From NCBI RefSeq assembly GCF_000208925.1, contig NW_001915049.1, forward strand, positions 6,923-32,595: a stretch of 25,673 nucleotides of DNA, read 5' to 3'. Each line of letters opens with the position of its first letter. Position 1 is the first letter of the stretch. The position numbers and the translations under genes are program-made. The notes beneath the pieces were generated by a model. The model worked only from the letters and a program-made list of their open reading frames with translations, made no database searches and was not told the origin of the DNA. The stretch comes from Entamoeba histolytica HM-1:IMSS. Lineage: Eukaryota; Evosea; Mastigamoebida; Endamoebidae. This document shows positions 9,582-17,234 of the stretch, one piece after another.

Positions 9582-9983
9582 TTATTTTTTCATTGGTTTA
9601 CCACAGTATGGGCAGAAATTCATTTTATTATCAACTAATTGACCACATTCACAAACAGTAGTTTGAGCAACATTTTTATTTGTATTTTGCTCTGCAACTT
9701 TTTGTAAAAATTTATTTTCTTCATCAATAATTCTTTGTCTTTCAGCTTCATCATCAACACCAGCAGTCATTCTTGAAGGCTCACCTGATTCTTTATCTGC
9801 AACACGATAATAAGCAGGGACAACATCAGCTTTCTTATAATATTCAGCTTGTTTTGTATGTTTATATTCAATTTGTTGTTGTTTTCTATATGTTTGGAAA
9901 CAAACATTATGGAATATTTTTCCATCATTATTAACTTTCTCAGCTGGATAAACTTCTTTACCACATAAGAAACACTTAGGCAT
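9582..9983 (-). CDS. Small zinc protein: LIM-like half finger plus C-terminal zinc ribbon
   Basis: The 133-residue protein has Cys4-x2-Cys7, then His25-x2-Cys28, the spacing of the first zinc site of a LIM domain (C-x2-C-x17-H-x2-C). The second LIM zinc site is absent. A helical, charged middle (~30-105, RQQ/EAERQRIIDEENKF) leads to C111-x-C113 and C124-x2-C127, a zinc-ribbon pair (CPYCGKPMKK) of the kind found in adaptor proteins. It is likely a small cytosolic adaptor; no enzyme motif is present. The start is the only Met before the first Cys pair. A GAAC/TATA-type promoter lies 24-50 bp upstream. Confidence 0.82.
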   Translation of the reverse strand: MPKCFLCGKEVYPAEKVNNDGKIFHNVCFQTYRKQQQIEYKHTKQAEYYKKADVVPAYYRVADKESGEPSRMTAGVDDEAERQRIIDEENKFLQKVAEQNTNKNVAQTTVCECGQLVDNKMNFCPYCGKPMKK

Positions 9984-10006
9984 TTTTTAATTTATTGATT
10001 CAATGG

Positions 10007-10032
10007 TTTTGAAGTTCTTTAATATTTAAAGG
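10007..10032 (-). promoter_or_regulatory. Core promoter of the zinc protein gene (GAAC plus TATA-like)
   Basis: On the minus strand a TATA-like CCTTTAAATATT is followed by AAAGAACTTC, and the ATG lies about 24 bp after the motif. The order TATA, GAAC, start agrees with the known Entamoeba core promoter and predicts a 5' leader of roughly 10-20 bases. The TATA consensus TATTTAAAG reads on the opposite strand, which a near-palindromic TATA box allows. Confidence 0.5.
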
Positions 10033-10388
10033 GTAGATTTTTCTACTAATAATATCACATCTTAGCTTTTTTCCTTGTTAAAGTTGTAATTTCTATCTCT
10101 TTTTTTTTATCATTTTTTCCTTTAAAAAAGTATATTAATAGTAAAAAGTTGTAAAATCTAATAAAAATAGTTTTTTCTTTACTTTTGAAGTTCTTCTGTA
10201 TTTACAAGGATTTTGTTTACTTCGTTTAAAAGTTGACTTTCATTTCTGTATGAATATTAAATTTTGGACCTTCTAAGGGTTGGATTGATGAGATGAAGCG
10301 AACCGAGTATAGAACTTTAAATCTAAATTAACTTAAAAAAAAAGAGTCTAAGATTGTTTTCTGTTGTCCCTTTAACTCAATAACTTTT
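10033..10388. other. Gene-free spacer with a second promoter-like motif and a GC-richer patch
   Basis: No gene is seen. Two structures stand out: a near copy of the zinc gene's promoter motif at 10183-10209, and a 60-base stretch at 10261-10320 that is about 38% G+C by count, against well under 25% for the surrounding spacer. The patch contains a 25-codon open stretch (reads GPSKGWIDEMKRTEYRT) after a TGA, with no start codon at its head. I found no tRNA, snRNA or box C/D pairing that holds up. Confidence 0.5.
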
Positions 10389-11165
10389 TTATTTATCTTC
10401 ACTAAGACTTTTAGAAGATTGGTCATATGAACTTATTGAATGTCTTTTGTGTTTATATCCTTTTCTCTTTTTATAATGATCTTCATAGCTTGATGTATCA
10501 GATGAAGCAGAAACTGACTTTTTATAATGTTTTCTTTTTGAGTGTCTAGAATGTGATCTATGATGTTTTCTTTTTCTTTTACTATTTTGTTCAGTGTCTT
10601 CACTTGAGTCATCTGAATAAGAATGCCTTCTATGTTTATGTTTATTTTTTACTTCTTTTTGTTCTAGTGAAGGTTGTTGATTTTCTATTATTTTGTTTTC
10701 ATTATTCAATTGATCTAGACTAATACTTTTTATAACAGATGATTGTTTTGGTGATTCTTTCTCGGTTGTTTTATTTTCTGTTTTTATATATTCTTGTTTT
10801 GTTGATGTCTCATTAAATTTAAAGTATTCGTCAATTAATATCTGGGAATTTTTGTCTGGTTGATTTATGGAAACAAAAAATAGTGAGTTAGCAATTTGAA
10901 GAATACTATTAGAAGGTAATTCAAATTGTGCATATTGTGGAACAACACAACGATTTACAATAACATCATTTCTATCGCTAAAATTAAAAATAAACCCTTT
11001 GTCATCATTTTTGTTGTTCATCACAAAATCACAATGGTGTGGAAGGGTATTTCCAATAATGACATCAGTAAACTCAGAACCAAACGACGTTGAGAGTCTC
11101 TTTACATTAAAGCTTCTTGAAGTTAATTTACCATCTTTGATTTTAGTAAATAATATAGCAGTCAT
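10389..11165 (-). CDS. FHA-like domain protein with RS/KH-rich nuclear-type tail
   Basis: In this 258-residue protein, residues ~22-105 resemble a divergent FHA fold: TSFGSEFTDVIIGN, then LPHHCDF in place of the usual S-x-x-H loop, then NDVIVNRCVV in place of the G-x-x-V-N turn, ending in LQIANSLFFV. The canonical phosphothreonine-binding Arg is not obvious (FGSE in place of FGRS), so phosphopeptide binding is uncertain. Residues ~170-258 are a low-complexity tail of Arg/Lys/His-Ser repeats (KRKRKHHRSHSRHSKRKHYK) interrupted by acidic SSEDTE patches. This resembles splicing or chromatin RS-type tails and would act as a nuclear localisation signal. A role in RNA processing is inference. Confidence 0.72.
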   Translation of the reverse strand: MTAILFTKIKDGKLTSRSFNVKRLSTSFGSEFTDVIIGNTLPHHCDFVMNNKNDDKGFIFNFSDRNDVIVNRCVVPQYAQFELPSNSILQIANSLFFVSINQPDKNSQILIDEYFKFNETSTKQEYIKTENKTTEKESPKQSSVIKSISLDQLNNENKIIENQQPSLEQKEVKNKHKHRRHSYSDDSSEDTEQNSKRKRKHHRSHSRHSKRKHYKKSVSASSDTSSYEDHYKKRKGYKHKRHSISSYDQSSKSLSEDK

Positions 11166-11520
11166 GAAAAAGCTATTTAATGATAGATCTTGTAATTCGA
11201 TATATTGAGGGAAAAAATTTAAAATAACACAAAATTAAAAATTCTTCAATTTTATGAACAAGAATCAAAGAAATATAATTCATTTTAATTCATTAAACTT
11301 CCTTACAATAATTTTTTTTTTGTTTCATATTAGATTATTTCAAAAAAAAACTAAAGAAAGAAATAATTCTATTCTTTATATAGAATAATAGATTCATTGA
11401 AATAGATTGATTATGAGATATTTTTTTATAAAATACCAAAACACAAATTCCACAACATAAATTAACAACAATACATTAATTAATTTTGTTATGAAAATTT
11501 TGAAGATATTAAGATTCATT
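11166..11520. other. Gene-free AT spacer
   Basis: These 355 bases separate two minus-strand genes: the 3' end of the Ras-like gene's neighbourhood and the start of the FHA-like gene. The half nearest 11166 must hold the FHA-like gene's promoter; poly-A/T runs dominate. I see no RNA gene, ORF or repeat. Confidence 0.5.
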
Positions 11521-12198
11521 TTAACTTTTTTCCTCTTTTGTAAATGGATGGAAGAATGAAAAGAGTTTAGAAATTTTTTTTTCTTTCATCCTAATAAAAT
11601 GGGGATTTGGTTCAATTGAAGGAGTTAAAGTTGAACAAGGAAAAGAAGTAGTTGAACTTTGGGATGAAATTACTTTTGTTCTTCTTGGGACTGTTAACAT
11701 CATAAAAAGTGTTTTTAAATTAAAAGAGGTTTTTGCTGAAGTTTCTAAGATAGTACATTCACAAATTCCATTTAAACTCAATTGAAGTTTAGTTAAATCT
11801 TTAGTAGATACTTTTCTATTAATTTCTTCATCAATTTTATTAGCCACAATAATAAATTTTGGTAGTTCTTTTTTATTATTCAAGTGAATAATATTAATAC
11901 ATTCAATAATATCATTATGAGCTTTTTCAAAATTTTCTCTATCAGTTACTGATAAAACATAAATTATAAATTCTGCTTTTGTTAGTTGAAAATCTCTTAA
12001 TATTTTAAATTCTCTATTACCTCCATTCTCTATTATTTTAATTTCAGCATTATATTTTTCTCTTTGGATTGTACAATTATACACATCTTCAATAGTTTCT
12101 TCATATAAATTAACTTCTTTATTATGAAGGTATTTTTCAATAATAGAAGTTTTTCCACACCTAGAAGGACCTATAAAACAAGCATAGATAGTTTTCAT
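11521..12198 (-). CDS. Ras-like small GTPase with altered catalytic residues and no CaaX box
   Basis: With the start at 12198 (MKTIYACFIGPSRCGKTS) the protein is 225 residues and lines up with Ras number for number: P-loop GPSRCGKT at 10-17, switch I Y32 and T35-I36-E37-D38 and Y40, NKID at 120-123, ETSAK at 152-156. The reading frame extends 35 codons further upstream (to 12303), but those residues are outside the fold, so the inner Met is preferred. The switch II motif DTAGQE is replaced by ENGGNR (57-62), and Gly12 by Ser. The C-terminus (FHPFTKEEKS) has no cysteine, so there is no prenylation. The tail from ~172 is Ser/Thr/Pro-rich with a basic patch (RMKEKKISK). It is probably a slow-hydrolysing or constitutively bound Ras-family protein. 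Confidence 0.85.
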   Translation of the reverse strand: MKTIYACFIGPSRCGKTSIIEKYLHNKEVNLYEETIEDVYNCTIQREKYNAEIKIIENGGNREFKILRDFQLTKAEFIIYVLSVTDRENFEKAHNDIIECINIIHLNNKKELPKFIIVANKIDEEINRKVSTKDLTKLQLSLNGICECTILETSAKTSFNLKTLFMMLTVPRRTKVISSQSSTTSFPCSTLTPSIEPNPHFIRMKEKKISKLFSFFHPFTKEEKS

Positions 12199-12303
12199 TA
12201 TGTATATATGTGATTTATTCGAGTTTAAACGTTTAAATAGTTCATATTCTAACACTCTCAAACAAAGACTTTCTCTCTTTACCATTTTTTTTGTTAGAAT
12301 CAC

Positions 12304-13745
12304 ATTTATTCTATACTATTTATATTTATAGCGTAGTTTCTCTTTAAAGTTTTTTTGTAATATCTTTCTTTAACATTCTTTCATTTTTATATTCAGAGGA
12401 ATTTAATTTGCTTTTTGGTTCTTAGTTAATAATGTAAAAAACAAAATTTTTTAACCAATAAATAAATTATGTGATATCTAAACAACTCCAAGCTAGTTTT
12501 ACATCAATAATTTATTGAAAATGATATTTTTAAAATAACAGCTCAAATAATATTCGTCATATTCTATAAAAATAATGAAAAAAAGAAGAAAGAATATCCT
12601 TGTAAAAAAATTATTAATTTGCCTAACGTAATACATAAATTCCTATCAAAAAAATGATATTTTTTTGTTAATAAAATTAAATAACATTTTAAAAAAGAAT
12701 AAAAATATCTTCTCAAGTTATAAATAGATCAAATCTGAGTATTTTAATGAAATTTATTCTTATTTTTTTACATGAAATATTATACATTATTCATAAATTA
12801 TGTGGATATAGATATTTATGATTTATTGTAAATAAAACAGAAGTTAAAAGTTTAGTTTTTTAAGAAAGGTAAACAAAAATATATTTTTCTATAACTGTTT
12901 TTACGTAATTATATAATATTTGAAAAAAAATCCATAAAAGAAAAAAATGATTATCACATACGCATTTATGACTGAAGGACTTTCTTTAAAAAAAACAAAA
13001 AAAACATTTAAATAATTGAGTTTATGATAATACTAACTGGTTTAATGAAATTTTTTTATTTTAAGATTATATCTTTAAGTATTGAATTGAAAAATAGTTC
13101 TATAAAATATCGGTCTGTCTCTAATTGTAAATAAGAAATATATTTGTGATACTGGTTATTGAATAAGTCATCATAAGTAAATTATTGTTATTTATTATAT
13201 TAAATTATATTAAATAATATTCTCATCAAAGAAGTCAAAATTATATTAAATCAATACCAAATTCGTATTTGTTTATATAATTTCTATATAATAGTGTATA
13301 TTCTATATTTTTACATATATTTTATTCTTATTTTTTATTGTAGATACTACCAATAATATTACTTCATATTATACTAATAATTTAAGTATTTTTTATTATT
13401 TATATGCTGTAATATTATGAAATTATATTGAATAATGGTTTAAATGGAATTATATTAGATTTCAATAATGTCTTTTAACAAATAATATCATCAAAATACA
13501 TTGATATCATCATTAGTTCATTCTTTTCTTATATTCCAAAATATATTACACATTATTTATTAGTTTATGTTAAGATTTAACTTATTTTTGTTCATGCATT
13601 TATCAAGATGGTCTTTATATATATTCCAACTTTTTTATGTTTCGAACACTTTATTTATTCTTGAGTTTGTTTTTGGATTATAAATATTATTTCAAACATA
13701 CAACATGAGGTGTTTTATTTATATTTTCATCTGTTTATTATCTAA
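12304..13745. other. 1.44-kb AT desert
   Basis: There is no ORF of useful length on either strand and no recognisable protein fragment, tRNA box or tandem array. It is mostly poly-A/T runs and short ATATTAAAT-type echoes (for example 13196-13215 and 13240-13255). The end near 12304 presumably includes the Ras-like gene's promoter. The far end abuts a truncated PX gene, so it may be the remains of a decayed locus. Confidence 0.5.
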
Positions 13746-14003
13746 TTATTTGGAAAAATGAAAATCAACCATACGTTGTTCTTGTGTTGGTTTTATAAAA
13801 TATACTGTTGCTGGTGGAAAAGATGGGATTAGATTACCAAATTTATTAGTTAATTCTTCATTAAACTTAGACAAGTCATTATATCTTCTTAATATTTGTT
13901 TTCTTTTAATTCCATTTATAAATAACTCTATTTGATAATAATCTACTTTTTCTATTTGAGTGAATTGAGTAACTTTAATATCAAAACCAAGAATACCATT
14001 CAT
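13746..14003 (-). pseudogene. Truncated PX-domain protein, 85 residues
   Basis: From the Met at 14003 the protein reads MNGILGFDIKVTQFTQIEKV, then ILRRYNDLSKFNEELTNKFGNLIPSFPP, the PX core: the basic RRY that contacts the 3-phosphate, the first helix, and the PxxP-like loop. It then stops 20-odd residues later at HFSK, inside the second half of a fold that normally needs about 110-120 residues. All three frames downstream are full of stops and no GTTTGT-type intron start is present, so the end is lost, not spliced. The upstream frame runs into the 3' end of the S28 peptidase gene (it is open to 14129), but the peptidase occupies that stretch. The remaining piece could still be expressed, but as a broken fold. 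A PI3P-binding role is family knowledge only. Confidence 0.65.
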
Positions 14004-14079
14004 GTTAATGTAAATATTTACGAAATACTTTTTCAAAGATCTTAATAAAAAAGAAACAGAAAAAAAATTAAATTTTGAA

Positions 14080-15522
14080 TTAATTTTGAGGGACATTAGC
14101 AAGGACTTGAGCAAAGAATTTAAGTTCATTGTGTCTTGCTTTCTTTAATTCTGGAACATCATTCTCTTTTTCTGAATAAAGATCAGAACAATGAGATGTT
14201 CTGTCAATTAACTGGACTAAATTACCTTCTTGATGATCAGACTCAGTAACTCCAAGAGCATGCCAAGGATCAGTGTTACCATTTGTAAATGCAACATTGG
14301 TTACACATGGTTTCTTTCCTCCATATCTAACATTGATATGATCAACTGCATTATATAATGTATCTTTATCAATGCCATAAATATCTTTACACATATCAAT
14401 ACTTCCTTGAAGTTGATTTAATTTACCCCATTTAACTGATGATTGTTCACTAACAGCTTGATAATATCCATAAGCAATACATGTTTGGAAAAACCATGAT
14501 CTACCAGAAGCATCTTCATTTCCTTCAGCATAAGTAGAAGTATTTTGTAATGTTTTATAACTTTCTTCTTGAGAAGATGGAGTACATTCTTTATCAGCCC
14601 ATTCTGGATTATATTTTTCTTTAATAAATAATGGGTATTTATTAACAATATCCTCATTAATTTCAGCACAAATTGAATCAGTACTTTCATATGAAGGTTT
14701 CCAATTTGAAGAATTATATTGAACATAACCAGAAAGAGCTGTTCCAATAGACTCTGCAAATGTTTGAATATCTTTTTCACCAAATTCAGTACAAGTATTG
14801 AAAATCTTTCCTAATTCTTTTCTTCCTTCTTCAGTAGTAGTCATTTTATCCCATTGTTCAAATGCAAATGATAATAAATCTGCAGTGTTTTTAGGAAGTG
14901 CATTTTGTACAACTTCAAGATATTGATAAAAATCAACTACAGCTTCTACTGGAGCAGATGATGCCCATGCTCCTTCTACAACATTAGGATATTTTTGTCT
15001 CATCCAAGCAGCTAAATTACCACTATATGATCCACCAAGAACAATAACTGGATGTCCAACTAAATTATTTTCTTCTTGAACATGAGAAATAACTTCAACG
15101 TAATCCATTAATGCTTGTTCTGCAGTACAATAAATTAATTTATCCATTTCAAGTGATGGAGTTGAAGCACCATAAAAACGATGTTCAACAGATAACATTA
15201 ATCCTTTATGCTTTTTAGCCAAATCAGTTACAACAAAATAATTTTGTAAACCAGTTTCATCTTCAGGTCCTTCACCTCCTAATAAAACAAAAAGTGGTGC
15301 ATTTGGACTATTGTTATCCAAATAATCAGTGCTGATGAAGTATTGAATATCAAAATCAATTTGATTATTAGCGTTGAAATGATCCAATGGAACAGTATAA
15401 GTCAATGTTTTAACGTTTGGTATATCAGATTTCAAACTATGAGATAATCTTTTATAAAATTGTTTTTGATGAAGGGTTAATGATGCATAAGCAGAAAGAA
15501 ACAATAAGATAAATAAGAACAT
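14080..15522 (-). CDS. Secreted serine carboxypeptidase/dipeptidyl peptidase, family S28
   Basis: The 480-residue protein has a signal peptide (MFLLFLLFLSAYA-type at 1-15). The S28 signature is complete: nucleophile S165 in GGSYSGNLAAW, acid D418 in NGNTDPWHALG, and H444 in SHCSDL. Conserved VPLDHFN (~45), LLGGEGPE (~92), EHRFYG (~118) and WFFQTC (~345) place it with lysosomal Pro-Xaa carboxypeptidase, DPP7 and thymus-specific serine protease. It therefore probably removes residues next to proline in the endosomal/lysosomal lumen or outside the cell. Length is normal for the family. No membrane anchor follows the signal peptide. It is packed tightly: 96 bp from the upstream PP2C-like gene and 77 bp from the PX fragment. 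Confidence 0.94.
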   Translation of the reverse strand: MFLFILLFLSAYASLTLHQKQFYKRLSHSLKSDIPNVKTLTYTVPLDHFNANNQIDFDIQYFISTDYLDNNSPNAPLFVLLGGEGPEDETGLQNYFVVTDLAKKHKGLMLSVEHRFYGASTPSLEMDKLIYCTAEQALMDYVEVISHVQEENNLVGHPVIVLGGSYSGNLAAWMRQKYPNVVEGAWASSAPVEAVVDFYQYLEVVQNALPKNTADLLSFAFEQWDKMTTTEEGRKELGKIFNTCTEFGEKDIQTFAESIGTALSGYVQYNSSNWKPSYESTDSICAEINEDIVNKYPLFIKEKYNPEWADKECTPSSQEESYKTLQNTSTYAEGNEDASGRSWFFQTCIAYGYYQAVSEQSSVKWGKLNQLQGSIDMCKDIYGIDKDTLYNAVDHINVRYGGKKPCVTNVAFTNGNTDPWHALGVTESDHQEGNLVQLIDRTSHCSDLYSEKENDVPELKKARHNELKFFAQVLANVPQN

Positions 15523-15618
15523 TTCGAATGAATAAGAGAGAGAAGTTATTTTCAGATACTAAACTAAAAATTATTAAAAACAGAAATTAAAAAAGAAAGT
15601 AATAAATAAAATAAACAA

Positions 15619-17034
15619 TTAATTAGTATCTTTCAAGAAAAACTTAGTAAAGCAACTACATGAACGAGAAGAATGATCATCTCCAATAAGTGGAGAATAT
15701 GAAAAAGAGAGTTCAGGTGAAACAACAACAGTAGAATGAACATCAGGAGATTTTCTTGGAGGAGAAATACAAGAAGTAGTTTCAGAAAAGTTATTTCCTT
15801 TTCTAAGTTTAGGAGAATATAACATAGGAAAATTATCACTATAAATTAATGGTGTTGGACAACACCCATTTCTAACTCTATGAGTTAATGCCCCAGAACT
15901 TGAATTAGAACCTTTTTCTTTTAAAACATTTTGTTCATCATTTTCTGTTATTTCTATATCACTATAACTTCTTGAACGAACTGATTTACGTGGAACTAAA
16001 GAATTTGGATATAATGGTTTTAAAATTGATGGACAATAAATATTAATAAGACCTAAATCTACATTTATTGGTTCAACTCTAAAAGCACCAATTGATGCAT
16101 GATCTAATTTTCCAGTTAAATTTGTTGGACGCATTTTATTTTTATTTTCTGTATGAAATTGTCGAACTGATTCTGTTGTTTGAATTAAATATTTAGAAAT
16201 GTTTTCAATAAAATCAGACATATTTGCTGATAAAATAATACGAGATGATATAATAGAATCTAATGATACTAATGTTTTTGGTAATTGAAAATTATCACAA
16301 AAACCATCAGAAGTTAATAATATGATATCATCTGAATAAACATTTACTATTTTTAACATTGAAGACCTTAAATCAGGATGAGTCCCATCTGCAGAACCAA
16401 TTCTTCCTCCACTATCTTTTGTTGATAATAAACATCTACACCATTTGGGATTAAGAGCTACACAATTTTGATTTTTATCATTATATATAAAACATTGAGA
16501 ATCTCCAATAGAAAGAACAATTAATTGTTGATTTAAATCTTTTGTAGAAAATAAACAAGCAATAAGTATAGTTGTTGAACCAACTCCTTTTATTTTAGTT
16601 GATTTTTTTAAAATATCAATATGAGCGTTATATGCACTATCAACTAACATATTCGCAATGTCCTTTGATGATTGACATGTTTCAATCTCATCAACAATTG
16701 TTTCCATTATTGAACGAACAGCTATTGAAGATGCTTGATGAGGTTGAATACCCCACCCACATCCATCAGCTATTATCATAACAGTTGACTTTGAAAAACG
16801 AAGTACACCAATACGATCACAATTTGGTTCTCCTTGTTTGATTCCATCAATGATAGGATAAGTACTAAATGAAGTCATCCCAAATGATTGGTCATTTCCT
16901 AAAATAGAAAGAGGGTCATCACAAATATGAAAACAATAACCATTCTTTTTAATTGGTTCAATTACATTTGTTGGAATAGATTTAATAAATGGTTTAAATG
17001 TTTTAATGAATTGTACTTTCAATGAAATTTCCAT
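15619..17034 (-). CDS. Divergent PP2C-like protein phosphatase with Ser/Pro-rich tail
   Basis: In this 471-residue protein, residues ~55-310 follow the PP2C/PPM order: ADGCGWG with metal ligand D90, GSTTILIACLF (~150), SIGDSQCFIY (D178), SDGFCDN (D243 and D247). The usual DGHGG is DGCGWG, so the His is lost but the metal-binding Asp is kept. Because all four acids are kept it is more likely an active divergent phosphatase than a pseudoenzyme. The N-terminal 50 residues are unique. Residues ~340-471 are low complexity with S-P sites (PPRKSPDVH, VSPELSFSYSP), likely phosphorylated by proline-directed kinases, and end in SCSCFTKFF. The substrate is unknown. Confidence 0.8.
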   Translation of the reverse strand: MEISLKVQFIKTFKPFIKSIPTNVIEPIKKNGYCFHICDDPLSILGNDQSFGMTSFSTYPIIDGIKQGEPNCDRIGVLRFSKSTVMIIADGCGWGIQPHQASSIAVRSIMETIVDEIETCQSSKDIANMLVDSAYNAHIDILKKSTKIKGVGSTTILIACLFSTKDLNQQLIVLSIGDSQCFIYNDKNQNCVALNPKWCRCLLSTKDSGGRIGSADGTHPDLRSSMLKIVNVYSDDIILLTSDGFCDNFQLPKTLVSLDSIISSRIILSANMSDFIENISKYLIQTTESVRQFHTENKNKMRPTNLTGKLDHASIGAFRVEPINVDLGLINIYCPSILKPLYPNSLVPRKSVRSRSYSDIEITENDEQNVLKEKGSNSSSGALTHRVRNGCCPTPLIYSDNFPMLYSPKLRKGNNFSETTSCISPPRKSPDVHSTVVVSPELSFSYSPLIGDDHSSRSCSCFTKFFLKDTN

Positions 17035-17234
17035 TTTATGATTAACTAGTTTTGAGTGTTACAAAGAGAAAAAGAGTTGTTTCAAAATCATTATTCTTAA
17101 AAATAGTTTTTCAAATCAAAAAATGATCTATTTATATCAAATAATAATAACAAAAAAACGAACAATCATCATTAATTTTTTTTTTTTCTAAAATTAACAA
17201 ACAAAACTATTTCTTAATTTGTTCTAGATTATCT

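Noticed and set aside
10280..10320. tRNA-like GGTTCGCTTC on the minus strand at the GC-richer patch
   Set aside because: It lacks a matching T-stem, an A box at the right distance and an acceptor stem, so it is not a tRNA.
10280..10390. Box C/D snoRNA suggested by TGATGA
   Set aside because: No CTGA D box follows within the usual range and no terminal stem can be formed.
12199..12303. N-terminal 35-residue extension of the Ras-like protein
   Set aside because: The inner Met puts every motif in exact Ras register; the extension has no fold and probably is 5' leader.
13190..13260. Possible tandem repeat of ATATTAAAT units
   Set aside because: The copies are imperfect and irregularly spaced, as expected by chance in sequence this A+T-rich. 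No CRISPR-like or satellite array exists in the window.
14004..14129. Longer start of the PX fragment reaching into the peptidase gene
   Set aside because: It would overlap the peptidase C-terminus in another frame and adds a non-PX Leu/Ser/Lys-rich stretch.
15633..15839. Leu/Ile-rich open frame that looks like a membrane protein
   Set aside because: It lies in another frame of the phosphatase's Ser/Pro tail; the hydrophobicity comes from the codon composition. The minus frames at 7867-8097, 8140-8328, 9767-9964 and 14418-14783 are of the same kind.
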